A stretch of DNA of 5,632 bases from Chloroflexota bacterium (GTDB lineage: Bacteria; Chloroflexota; Anaerolineae; J036; Brachytrichaceae), in assembly GCA_021813225.1 (NCBI GenBank), contig JAKALH010000212.1, positions 1-5,632 of the forward strand, written 5' to 3'. Shown here one piece after another: positions 1 to 5,632 of the stretch (its first letter is position 1; every line of letters begins with the position of its first letter). The notes under the pieces were generated by a model, which was not told the DNA's origin, ran no database searches, and worked only from the letters and a program-made list of their open reading frames with translations. Made by a program: the position numbers and the translations under genes.

Positions 1-1
1 G

Positions 2-1396
2 GCGGATGTGGTGCAGATCAGCGGCCACAGCGGCGGCACCGGTGCGTCTCCGCTCAGTTCCATCAAGAACGCCGGCCTGCCGTGGGAACTGGGGCTGGCC
101 GAAACTCAACAGACTCTATTGCAGAATAATCTGCGTGCGCGCATCCGCGTGCGCGCCGACGGCGGTATCCGCACCGGCCGTGATGTGCTCATCGCCGCTC
201 TGCTCGGCGCGGATGAAGTGTCCTTCGGCACGGCCACGCTGATTGCCGAAGGCTGCATCATGGCGCGCGTGTGCCACCTGAACACCTGCCCGACCGGCGT
301 AGCGACTCAAAAACCGGAGTTGCGCCTGAAGTTCGAGGGCAAGCCGGAGCACGTCATGGCGTACCTGCTGTATGTGGCGCAGGATGTGCGCGAGTATCTC
401 GCCCAGATGGGCTATCGCAGCCTCGATGAGTTGATCGGGCGCAGCGACCTGCTGAGGCAGAAGACATCATTCGGGGCGCACGCCAGCCCGCAGACACACA
501 GCCTGACGCTGCAGGCGCTGCTGGCGATCGGCCCCGACGGGCAGCCGCGCCGCCAGATCGAGCCGGCCGCCCGCCCGCCCCGCAACGCGCTGAACGAGCA
601 GATGGTGCGCGACGCCCGCCCCGCCATCGACGAAGGCTGGAAGGTGCAGTTGCATTACTCCATCCGCAACATGGACCGCAGCATCGGGGCGCGCCTGTCC
701 GGCGAGATCACCAAAAAGCACCTGGACGAAGGCCTGCCGCCCGGAACGATCGAGATCGACTTCCGCGGGTACGCCGGCCAGAGCTTCGGAGCGTTCACCA
801 CCAATGGCATGCGCCTGTACCTGGTGGGCGCGGCCAACGACTATGTGGGCAAGGGCATGCGCGGCGGCGAGATATCGATCCGCCCGTTCCCCGAAACGAC
901 CTACGACTGGAGCGACAACCACATCCTGGGCAACACGGCGCTGTACGGCGCTACGGGCGGCACGCTCTTCGCGGCGGGCCGTGCAGGCGAACGCTTCGGC
1001 GTGCGCAACTCGGGCGCGTGCGGGGTGGTGGAAGGCGTGGGCGATAACGCGCTGGAGTACATGACCAGCGGCGTCGCCGTCGTCCTGGGCGCTACCGGGC
1101 GCAACTTCGCAGCCGGCATGACGGGCGGCATGGCGTTCGTATACGACCCCACCGGCACATTCGTCAACCACTGCAATACCGAACTGGTGGATGTGGACCG
1201 CCTGTCCAACCCCGGCATGAAGAAGCTGGTGAAATCGCTGCTGCGCCGGCATTACGAACTGACCAACAGCCCGCGCGCCCGCGACCTGCTGAAGAACTGG
1301 GAAGAAGCTTCCATGTCGTTCCGGCGCATCCTGCCCAAGGATCGCGTCGCGGAGATCGAGTCGATCAACGAGTTCAGCGACTTCGAAGTGACGTGA
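2..1396 (+). CDS. gltB: Glutamate synthase large subunit, C-terminal part (5' end outside window)
   Basis: This is the large (alpha) subunit of glutamate synthase (GOGAT), a cytoplasmic flavin/iron-sulfur enzyme. It makes glutamate from 2-oxoglutarate and glutamine-derived ammonia. The frame is open at the left edge and about 464 codons are present, roughly the last third of a protein that is usually about 1,500 residues. The visible order begins with the end of the FMN-binding synthase barrel (SGHSGGTGASPLSSIKNAG near the edge, then PWELGLAET). The 3Fe-4S cysteine motif C-x5-C-x4-C follows, with codons at 254, 272 and 287 (CIMARVCHLNTC). The glycine-rich GXGXG beta-helix domain runs from about 680 to 1190, including GKGMRGGE, GATGGTLFAAG and FAAGMTGG. 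The glutaminase domain and most of the synthase domain are off-window. The motif that is usually GHDGGTGAS from memory reads GHSGGTGAS here. No gltD follows. NADPH- and ferredoxin-dependent types cannot be separated because the diagnostic loop lies upstream. The family call is very secure. Confidence 0.97.
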   Translation, partial: ADVVQISGHSGGTGASPLSSIKNAGLPWELGLAETQQTLLQNNLRARIRVRADGGIRTGRDVLIAALLGADEVSFGTATLIAEGCIMARVCHLNTCPTGVATQKPELRLKFEGKPEHVMAYLLYVAQDVREYLAQMGYRSLDELIGRSDLLRQKTSFGAHASPQTHSLTLQALLAIGPDGQPRRQIEPAARPPRNALNEQMVRDARPAIDEGWKVQLHYSIRNMDRSIGARLSGEITKKHLDEGLPPGTIEIDFRGYAGQSFGAFTTNGMRLYLVGAANDYVGKGMRGGEISIRPFPETTYDWSDNHILGNTALYGATGGTLFAAGRAGERFGVRNSGACGVVEGVGDNALEYMTSGVAVVLGATGRNFAAGMTGGMAFVYDPTGTFVNHCNTELVDVDRLSNPGMKKLVKSLLRRHYELTNSPRARDLLKNWEEASMSFRRILPKDRVAEIESINEFSDFEVT

Positions 1397-1403
1397 ATGT
1401 CAA

Positions 1404-2198
1404 ATGACCGTCACCAGCCGCAGCAATCCGACCGTCAAGCTGATTCGCAGCCTGCGCGAGCGCAAAGAGCGCGACCGCGCAGGCCTGTTTTTTGTCGAAG
1501 GCATCCGCCTGGCGGTGGAAGCGGCCCAGCTTGGTGCCGACATCCAGACCCTGGTCGTCGCCTCCACACTGCTGAAAAGCCCCATGGCGCTGGAAATGGT
1601 CGAACAGCAGCGCCAGAGCGGCGTGAACGTGCTGGATGTTACCGCCGAGGTGTTCGACAGCATATCGGGCAAAGAAGGGCCGCAGGGCATCGGCGCCGTG
1701 GTGCGACAGAAATGGGAGTCGCTCGGCGCCATGCAACCCGGCGACGGCCTGTGCTGGGTGGCGCTGGACGAGCCGCAGGACCCCGGCAATATCGGTGCCG
1801 TCCTGCGCACTGCCGACGCCGCCGGCTGCGCCGGTGTTATTCTGCTCGGCCACAGCGCCGATCCTTACGACCCGGCGGCGCTGCGCGCCAGCATGGGCGC
1901 AGTTTTCTCGCAGCGGCTGGTCAGGGCCGACTTCAGCGACCTGGCGGCGTGGGCGCGCGCGCACGGCGCCGCTATGGTCGGCACTTCCGGCAGTGGGCAG
2001 GTCGAATACCGCGCCGCTGCCTATCGTTTCCCGCTGGTGCTGCTGATGGGCAGCGAACGCGCCGGGCTTTCCGCCGAACAGCAGGCGGCCTGCGACATGG
2101 TGGTGCGCATCCCCATGGTCGGGCGCAGCGACTCGCTCAACCTTGCCGTGGCGACCGGCGTCATGCTGTACGAGTTGTATGCCCGCCGACACGGGTAG
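1404..2198 (+). CDS. SpoU/TrmH-family RNA 2'-O-ribose methyltransferase
   Basis: This is a 264-residue SPOUT-class enzyme that should transfer a methyl group from S-adenosylmethionine to a ribose 2'-OH in rRNA or tRNA. The N-terminal part (about residues 8-100: NPTVKLIRSLRERKERD, FFVEGIRLAVEA, GPQGIGAVV) looks like the L30e-like substrate-binding domain of the RlmB/TrmH-like group. The catalytic knot domain carries all three SpoU motifs. Motif 1 is DEPQDPGNIGAVLRTADAAG at 122-141, with N129 and the presumed catalytic R135. Motif 2 is MGSERAGLS at 215-223. Motif 3 is IPMVGRSDSLNLAVATG at 236-252, with S244 and N246. Length is normal. The start ATG is 7 nt after the gltB stop and has no clear Shine-Dalgarno sequence, so it may rely on coupled translation. 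Family membership is secure. The target nucleotide (23S rRNA is the usual guess) cannot be read from the sequence, so no symbol is given. Confidence 0.93.
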   Translation: MTVTSRSNPTVKLIRSLRERKERDRAGLFFVEGIRLAVEAAQLGADIQTLVVASTLLKSPMALEMVEQQRQSGVNVLDVTAEVFDSISGKEGPQGIGAVVRQKWESLGAMQPGDGLCWVALDEPQDPGNIGAVLRTADAAGCAGVILLGHSADPYDPAALRASMGAVFSQRLVRADFSDLAAWARAHGAAMVGTSGSGQVEYRAAAYRFPLVLLMGSERAGLSAEQQAACDMVVRIPMVGRSDSLNLAVATGVMLYELYARRHG

Positions 2199-2220
2199 GG
2201 GCGGTACGCCTCCGCGTTAA

Positions 2221-2253
2221 ACACCTCCGAGTTCTGCGAGAACTCGGAGGTGT
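2221..2253. terminator. Perfect inverted repeat between convergent genes; possible bidirectional terminator or dispersed repeat
   Basis: The arms ACACCTCCGAGTTCT and AGAACTCGGAGGTGT are exact reverse complements (15 bp) around a GCG loop. The hairpin begins 22 nt after the methyltransferase stop and lies 4 nt beyond the Nudix stop codon on the other strand, so it serves the 3' end of both transcripts. Neither side is followed by a T-run: the plus strand continues ATACCTACG and the minus strand TTAACGCGG. It is therefore not a canonical intrinsic terminator. It could act as a 3'-end stabiliser or a T-tract-independent terminator, or be one copy of a dispersed palindromic element. Confidence 0.6.
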
Positions 2254-2257
2254 ATAC

Positions 2258-2809
2258 CTACGCGACGAGCGACTTGAAAATACACCAGGCTGCCAGCATC
2301 ACCCCATTGTCGATATCGCCGCGCGCGATGCGTTCGTCCACGGCAGCAATATCCATCCACTCGGTGGCGATGAACTCCGCGTCGTCGTGCGCCAGCTTGC
2401 GCTTTTCCAGTTCCTGCGCCAGGAAGACCCGGCACTTGCGCCCGGAGTGGCGGTTCTGGTACAGGAAAGAGCCGATCTCGCGCAGCTTATGAGCATAGTA
2501 GCCCACTTCTTCCATCAGTTCGCGCTGCGCGGCATCCGGATAGCTCTCGCCCTTCTCCACGCCTCCGCCGGCGAATTCCGCCACCACGCGCTGCGGGGCG
2601 TTGTTGTACTGATACGACACCAGCACCTGACGCTGATCATTCATCGGGATAATCACCACGAAATCGGGTCCGTCCTCGAAGCGCCACCAATGGCCCAGCG
2701 AGCCGGAAGGCAACCGCACCACGTCCTCAAGTATGGTGAAGAAGCGATGCTGGATGATCATGCGGGTGGAAAGGCGCTCCCACGGCGCCAGTTCATGCGG
2801 ATGAGTCAT
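2258..2809 (-). CDS. Nudix hydrolase, ADP-ribose pyrophosphatase-like
   Basis: This is a 183-residue soluble Nudix protein, expected to cleave a nucleoside diphosphate linked to another moiety using Mg2+. A complete Nudix box is present at residues 82-104: G-x5-E-x7-RELMEEVG-Y, with G82, E88, R96, E97, E100, E101 and G103. All metal-binding glutamates are intact. Just before the box, VSYQYNNAPQRVVAEFAGG resembles the QYR...ELPAG stretch of ADP-ribose pyrophosphatases, and the length fits that group, so ADP-ribose or a nucleotide sugar is the best substrate guess. The N-terminal part (about 20-50) matches the beta-strand domain common in that group. The start ATG at 2809 is preceded by a weak AAAGAG (2821-2826, 11 nt away) and a promoter-like pair further up. 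The stop is TAG. It converges on the methyltransferase gene. The fold is sure; the substrate is inference. Confidence 0.92.
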   Translation of the reverse strand: MTHPHELAPWERLSTRMIIQHRFFTILEDVVRLPSGSLGHWWRFEDGPDFVVIIPMNDQRQVLVSYQYNNAPQRVVAEFAGGGVEKGESYPDAAQRELMEEVGYYAHKLREIGSFLYQNRHSGRKCRVFLAQELEKRKLAHDDAEFIATEWMDIAAVDERIARGDIDNGVMLAAWCIFKSLVA

Positions 2810-2835
2810 ACGATGGTTTACTCTTTGCGGGTTAC

Positions 2836-2865
2836 AGTATACCCACCTGCAGACCGACGCGTAAA
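2836..2865 (-). promoter_or_regulatory. Candidate sigma-70-type promoter for the Nudix gene
   Basis: Read on the minus strand, TTTACG (2865-2860, 4 of 6 matches to TTGACA) is followed after 18 nt by TATACT (2841-2836, 5 of 6 matches to TATAAT). The predicted transcript start would fall near 2829, leaving a leader of about 20 nt before the Nudix ATG. The pair sits just beyond the end of the small frame at 2877-2966, which suggests Nudix can be transcribed independently of trpS. This is a consensus match only. Confidence 0.45.
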
Positions 2866-2876
2866 ATCCGCGGCGC

Positions 2877-2966
2877 TCAGCCGGGGCGGTTATCGGGCCA
2901 CGGCTTGAGCTTCTCGCGCACGACGTCGATCAGGCAGGTCTCCGGTTCTGCGAGCGCGCTGCCCAA
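2877..2966 (-). CDS. Possible small ORF (29 aa) immediately downstream of trpS
   Basis: A 29-codon frame opens with TTG 3 nt after the trpS stop and ends in TGA. GAGG (2976-2973) at the very end of trpS lies 6 nt before the TTG and would be a good ribosome-binding site. Codon use looks genuinely coding: 26 of 29 third positions are G or C, compared with less regular patterns in other frames here. The predicted peptide contains one Cys and one Trp. It begins MGSALAEPETCLIDVV, followed by a charged stretch (REKLKPW) and a Pro/Arg-rich end. It has no signal peptide or membrane segment. It is in frame with trpS across that gene's TGA, so it could also be a former C-terminal extension or a decayed gene end. 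I do not recognise it. Confidence 0.35.
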   Translation of the reverse strand: MGSALAEPETCLIDVVREKLKPWPDNRPG

Positions 2967-2969
2967 GGT

Positions 2970-3986
2970 TCACCTCACGATGAAGCCCACCCGCTCCTTG
3001 ATCTGGCGCATTTTCGGCGCGGCCATGGCGCGTGCGCGTTCGGCGCCGTCGTCCAGGATGCGGTCCAGTTCGCCGGGGTCAGCCATGAGCGCGTCGAAGC
3101 GTTCGCGGATGGGGCGCAGTCCCTCGACGACGACTTCGGCCACCTCGGTCTTCAATACGCCGTAGCCCTTGCCGGCGAAGTGCGCTTCAATCTGTGGGCG
3201 GCTGTGCGCCGTAAACAGCTCGTAGATTTCCAGCAGGTTGTTGACGCCAGCCTTCTCCGGCGCTTCGCTGAACACGATCTCGCGCCCCAGGTCGGTGACG
3301 GCGCGCTTGATGGTGCGGCGGATTTCGTCCGGCGTGTCCGTCAGCAGGACGGCGTGGCCGCGGTTGGTCGCTTCGCTTTTGCTCATCTTCCTTGTGGGGT
3401 CGTCGAAGCCGCGGATGCGCGCGCCGCTCTGCGGGATGACCGGCTGAGGCACGGTGAAGGTCTCGCCGAATAAGGCGTTGAAGCGCTGCGCGATGTCGCG
3501 CGTCAGTTCGACGTGCTGTTTCTGGTCGTCGCCCACGGGCACTTCGTCGGCATCGTAGAGCAGGATGTCGGCGGCCATCAGCACCGGGTAATCGAGCAGC
3601 CCTGTCAGCACGCTCTCCTGCGTGGCGGCCTTGCTCTTGTACTGGGTCATGCGCTCCAGCCAGCCGATCGGCGTGATGCAGTTGAAAATCCAGCAGCACT
3701 CGGCGTGCTCGCGCACATGGCTCTGCACGAAGATGACGGACTTCCGCGGGTCCAGCCCGCAGGCGATGTACAGCGCGGCCAGTTCGCGCGTCTTGCGGCG
3801 CAGCGTCTGCGGGTCCTGCGGGATGGTAATGGCGTGCATATCCACGATGCAGTAGAAGTTTTCCTTCTGGTCCTGCTCCTGCACCCAGCGCCGGATGGCG
3901 CCGAGGTAGTTGCCGATGTGCAGGGCGTTGGTCGGCTGCACGCCCGAGAAGACGCGCGGCTTGCGCCTGGCGGATGGGTTGCTCAT
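2970..3986 (-). CDS. trpS: Tryptophanyl-tRNA synthetase
   Basis: This class I aminoacyl-tRNA synthetase charges tRNA(Trp) with tryptophan using ATP in the cytoplasm. The 338-residue length is normal for bacterial TrpRS. The nucleotide-binding signature is HIGNYLGA at 23-30, and the second signature KMSKS is perfect at 200-204. Between them are IVDMHAIT (47-54), the tryptophan-pocket segment YPVLMAADILLY (133-144; D140 matches the indole-recognising Asp of the Geobacillus enzyme by alignment from memory), and GDDQKQHVELTRD (152-164). The C-terminal helical part has GKGYGVLKTEVAEVVVEGLRP (split by eye at 272-292) and ends ERVGFIVR. ATG 3986 is chosen because the conserved VFSGVQPTNALHIGN follows within about 12-26 residues. 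A GAGAG (4000-3996) lies 9 nt upstream. Its start overlaps the stop of a 10-codon mini-ORF. It follows the GH1 gene after a 97-nt gap on the same strand. Function is secure. Confidence 0.98.
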   Translation of the reverse strand: MSNPSARRKPRVFSGVQPTNALHIGNYLGAIRRWVQEQDQKENFYCIVDMHAITIPQDPQTLRRKTRELAALYIACGLDPRKSVIFVQSHVREHAECCWIFNCITPIGWLERMTQYKSKAATQESVLTGLLDYPVLMAADILLYDADEVPVGDDQKQHVELTRDIAQRFNALFGETFTVPQPVIPQSGARIRGFDDPTRKMSKSEATNRGHAVLLTDTPDEIRRTIKRAVTDLGREIVFSEAPEKAGVNNLLEIYELFTAHSRPQIEAHFAGKGYGVLKTEVAEVVVEGLRPIRERFDALMADPGELDRILDDGAERARAMAAPKMRQIKERVGFIVR

Positions 3987-4015
3987 TGGTTCACGCTCTC
4001 GTTCAGTAGTTTCAT
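3983..4015 (-). CDS. Possible 10-aa leader mini-ORF coupled to trpS
   Basis: ATG at 4015 opens a 10-codon frame (MKLLNESVNQ) whose TGA overlaps the trpS ATG in the arrangement ATGA, so a ribosome ending here could restart on trpS. The GAGAG that serves trpS lies inside it. The mini-ORF has no evident Shine-Dalgarno sequence of its own and contains no Trp codon, so it is not a classic Trp attenuator peptide. It may be chance. Confidence 0.25.
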   Translation of the reverse strand: MKLLNESVNQ

Positions 4016-4027
4016 GGCAGGCTAAGT

Positions 4028-4051
4028 TTACGCCATGTCGGCATGCCGTAA
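4028..4051 (-). promoter_or_regulatory. Imperfect hairpin in the GH1-trpS gap, containing a 10-bp palindrome
   Basis: On the minus strand, TTACG pairs with CGTAA, followed by a G/G mismatch, then CATG pairs with CATG around a CCGA tetraloop. This gives nine base pairs in a 24-nt element. Its core also contains the exact DNA palindrome CGGCATGCCG (4039-4048). It lies 32 nt beyond the GH1 stop and about 41 nt before the trpS ATG. With no T-run after it, it is not a standard terminator. It could be a leader RNA structure or a DNA operator. No clear -35/-10 pair was found in this gap, although it is AT-richer than the genes. Confidence 0.35.
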
Positions 4052-4083
4052 CATATCGTTCATGGTATAAATTCCGTCATTAG

Positions 4084-5535
4084 CTACGTCCCGCGGTTGG
4101 CGATGATGGATTTGTATGTCAGCACCGCCGGCGTGGGGACGCGTTCCAGCGCGGGGTCGGTATCCAGTTCGATGTGATACAGCCCGAAGTCGCTGTACTT
4201 CTGGAAGGGCAACCCCCACTCGCGGTTCGAGGTGATCGACCAGCACAGGTAAGCGGTGACGTCAACGCCGTCGCGCAGCGCGTACTGCACCTGCTCGATG
4301 TGCTTGCGCAGATAGGCGGAGCGGTCGACGCCGTCGGCCTCGTCGACGCAGCCGTTCTCGATGACCATCAGCGGCAGTTGCGGGAACAACCCGGCCAGGT
4401 ATTTGAGGTAATCGTACAGCGCGGCGGGCCAGACCGGCGCGCGGTCGAATCGTCCCAGCCCCGACTCCAGCAGCGCCTCAATACGGTGCAACTGCAGCGA
4501 GTGTATGCCCCAGTAGTAGTCCAGACCGACAAAGTCCTGCTGGCCCACGCATTCGGGCGGGCACAGCATCTCGGGCAGCCTGCCGGCCATCCCCAGATGC
4601 CACCAGTCGCTGGCGATCATGGTGGACAGGATGGTGTATATTTTGCTGACCTTATCGAGAAAACGCTGGATGAAGTTGCCGGGCGACTGGCGCGTCGGGC
4701 GCAACGACGCAATGCGCCGCACATGCGCTTCCAGATGATCCACGCTGCGCATGCGCGTGGCATTCCAGTTCACCAGCCGCTGCAGCCAGATTGGCAGCCC
4801 CAGCAGCAACGGGTTGCAGCCGACCTGCGCCTGCGGGTTGGCCCGCTTGATGACCTGGCGCGCGCGGGTATGCGCCAGGAACAGGTTGCGGATGACCGTG
4901 CCGACGGCTTCGATCTGGTCTTCGCTGGTTGCGCCGTCCGGCAGCCCCGGCGGCATGTAGTAGTCGTGCACCCACCACGGCTTGATGTAGCCGTAGACGA
5001 GCTGGTTCGGCTCGTTGAAAGGTATCCAGTAGCGCACCTCCGCCCCCAGCCGGTTGACCACCTCCTGCACATAGCGGCCATACAGGGCCGGGAATTCGGG
5101 ACAGGCCATGCCGCCGCGCCGCTGCACATGCAGCGGCCACGTGTAATGATGCAACGTGACAATCGGCTCCATGCCGGCCTTGCGTATGGCGGCAATCAAG
5201 CCGCGGTAGTACTCGAATTCGGCTTTGGAGTACACACCCGGCTCCGGCTCGACGCGCGACCAGGCGATGGAGAAACGGAAGGCGTGGCAACCCATGTCCT
5301 GCGCCAGCGCGACATCGCTTTTGTAGCGATGCTGAAAATCTGTGGCCTGCCCACGGCGTGTCAGGTTATGTTCGCGTTCCCATACGTCGCGGATGTCTTC
5401 TACGTCCGGGTCATAGGCCTCGCACTGGTGATCGGCGGTGGCGACGCCAAACATAAAAGAGGCCGGAAACGAGGGCAAGGCGGACAGGCGGTTGGCGCGA
5501 AGGCGCCACCTGTTGAGCAGATTCCGAATGGCCAT
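4084..5535 (-). CDS. Glycoside hydrolase family 1 (beta-glucosidase-like)
   Basis: This is a GH1 retaining glycosidase, a (beta/alpha)8 barrel, 483 residues from the chosen start and close to the family norm. It should release sugars from beta-glucosides or beta-galactosides. Both catalytic glutamates are visible: the acid/base in PFNEPN (E175) and the nucleophile in VIENG (E393). Sugar-binding residues are also recognisable: Q37 in GVATADHQCEA, H130 in TLHHYTWP, and E439-W440 in SNREWG. That last pair favours a non-phosphorylated sugar over a 6-phospho-glycoside. No signal peptide or membrane anchor is seen, so it should be cytoplasmic. ATG 5535 is preferred because AAGGGA lies 10 nt upstream. 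The frame does stay open to a GTG at 5625 and to the edge, but those 30 codons have only 13 G/C third positions, unlike the gene. Oddities are DYYWG where GH1 usually has NYY, and a longer than usual hydrophobic segment at about residues 245-310. The substrate is unknown. Confidence 0.93.
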   Translation of the reverse strand: MAIRNLLNRWRLRANRLSALPSFPASFMFGVATADHQCEAYDPDVEDIRDVWEREHNLTRRGQATDFQHRYKSDVALAQDMGCHAFRFSIAWSRVEPEPGVYSKAEFEYYRGLIAAIRKAGMEPIVTLHHYTWPLHVQRRGGMACPEFPALYGRYVQEVVNRLGAEVRYWIPFNEPNQLVYGYIKPWWVHDYYMPPGLPDGATSEDQIEAVGTVIRNLFLAHTRARQVIKRANPQAQVGCNPLLLGLPIWLQRLVNWNATRMRSVDHLEAHVRRIASLRPTRQSPGNFIQRFLDKVSKIYTILSTMIASDWWHLGMAGRLPEMLCPPECVGQQDFVGLDYYWGIHSLQLHRIEALLESGLGRFDRAPVWPAALYDYLKYLAGLFPQLPLMVIENGCVDEADGVDRSAYLRKHIEQVQYALRDGVDVTAYLCWSITSNREWGLPFQKYSDFGLYHIELDTDPALERVPTPAVLTYKSIIANRGT

Positions 5536-5632
5536 ACTGAAATGATCCCTTTTTGACGGCTGAACATTTCGCGGCTGCACTATGGTTACAGGCGCAATGG
5601 TACACACATTTCGGATATCTGACACCTGACAG
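5536..5632 (-). promoter_or_regulatory. Upstream region of the GH1 gene with short direct repeats
   Basis: This edge segment has much lower third-position G/C than the gene and is probably the GH1 5' region. It holds AAGGGA (5551-5546), a likely ribosome-binding site. The octamer ACATTTCG (plus strand) occurs twice, at 5564-5571 and 5606-5613, exactly 42 bp apart. At the very edge CTGACA occurs twice, at 5619 and 5626. I find no convincing -35/-10 pair. The region is cut by the window end. Confidence 0.4.

Noticed and set aside
467..1252. 261-codon minus-strand frame opposite gltB
   Set aside because: It lies inside the conserved GXGXG domain of gltB on the other strand, and its His/Ala/Arg-rich composition is typical of a mirror frame.
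1374..2192. 272-codon minus-strand frame opposite the methyltransferase
   Set aside because: The plus-strand frame has all three SpoU motifs. The minus frame has no recognisable domain.
1397..2908. 503-codon plus-strand open frame starting at an ATG between gltB and the methyltransferase
   Set aside because: It overlaps the methyltransferase in another frame, then runs antisense through the Nudix gene. Its product is Arg/Pro/Ala-rich with no recognisable domain. It is a by-product of high GC content.
3987..4083. T-box riboswitch or Trp attenuator ahead of trpS
   Set aside because: The gap is too short for a T-box. There are no Trp codons in the mini-ORF and no terminator with a T-run.
4174..5556. 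460-codon plus-strand frame opposite the GH1 gene
   Set aside because: It is fully antisense to a gene with intact catalytic motifs, and its product shows no family signature. Few stops occur opposite GC-rich codons.
5536..5625. N-terminal extension of the GH1 protein from GTG 5625
   Set aside because: Only 13 of 30 third positions are G/C, unlike the gene, and a ribosome-binding site precedes ATG 5535. The frame does remain open, so it is not fully excluded.
1..5632. A defence island, mobile element or other new multi-gene system
   Set aside because: All five main genes belong to well-known housekeeping or metabolic families. No transposase, integrase, nuclease, toxin or array-like repeat was seen.

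Overview
The window is about 5.6 kb of GC-rich bacterial DNA carrying five protein genes. From left to right these are: the 3' part of a glutamate synthase large subunit gene (gltB, +), a SpoU/TrmH-family RNA 2'-O-methyltransferase (+), a Nudix hydrolase (-), tryptophanyl-tRNA synthetase (trpS, -) and a GH1 family glycosidase (-). Coding is dense, third codon positions are strongly G/C-biased, and open frames on the opposite strand are long but spurious. The gene mix, the TrpRS and GltB sequence styles, and the 'cctccgagttct' hairpin make me lean towards Chloroflexota (Anaerolineae-like). This is an impression from memory and is not demonstrated by the window. I see no transposase, integrase, phage gene, CRISPR array, tRNA or rRNA.

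Layout. gltB enters from the left edge already open. It carries the end of the FMN/3Fe-4S synthase domain and the complete C-terminal GXGXG beta-helix domain. The methyltransferase starts 7 nt after its stop, so the two are probably co-transcribed. The next gene, Nudix, is convergent. The 59-nt gap between the two stop codons holds a perfect 15-bp inverted repeat with a 3-nt loop and no T-tract. Nudix has its own plausible sigma-70-type promoter on the minus strand. Upstream of it, directly behind trpS, lies a 29-codon frame with strong coding-like codon use and a good ribosome-binding site. trpS has a 97-nt upstream gap containing an imperfect hairpin and a 10-codon mini-ORF whose stop overlaps the trpS start (ATGA). 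The GH1 gene occupies the right third. Its best start is at 5535, leaving roughly 97 nt of upstream non-coding sequence at the window edge.

Function. The genes are mostly housekeeping: nitrogen assimilation (GltB), RNA modification, nucleotide clean-up (Nudix), translation (TrpRS) and intracellular beta-glycoside breakdown (GH1). Nothing ties them into one pathway. I find no convincing evidence of a new multi-gene system here. The items most worth checking are the small frame behind trpS, the convergent-gene hairpin, and the coupled mini-ORF and hairpin ahead of trpS.
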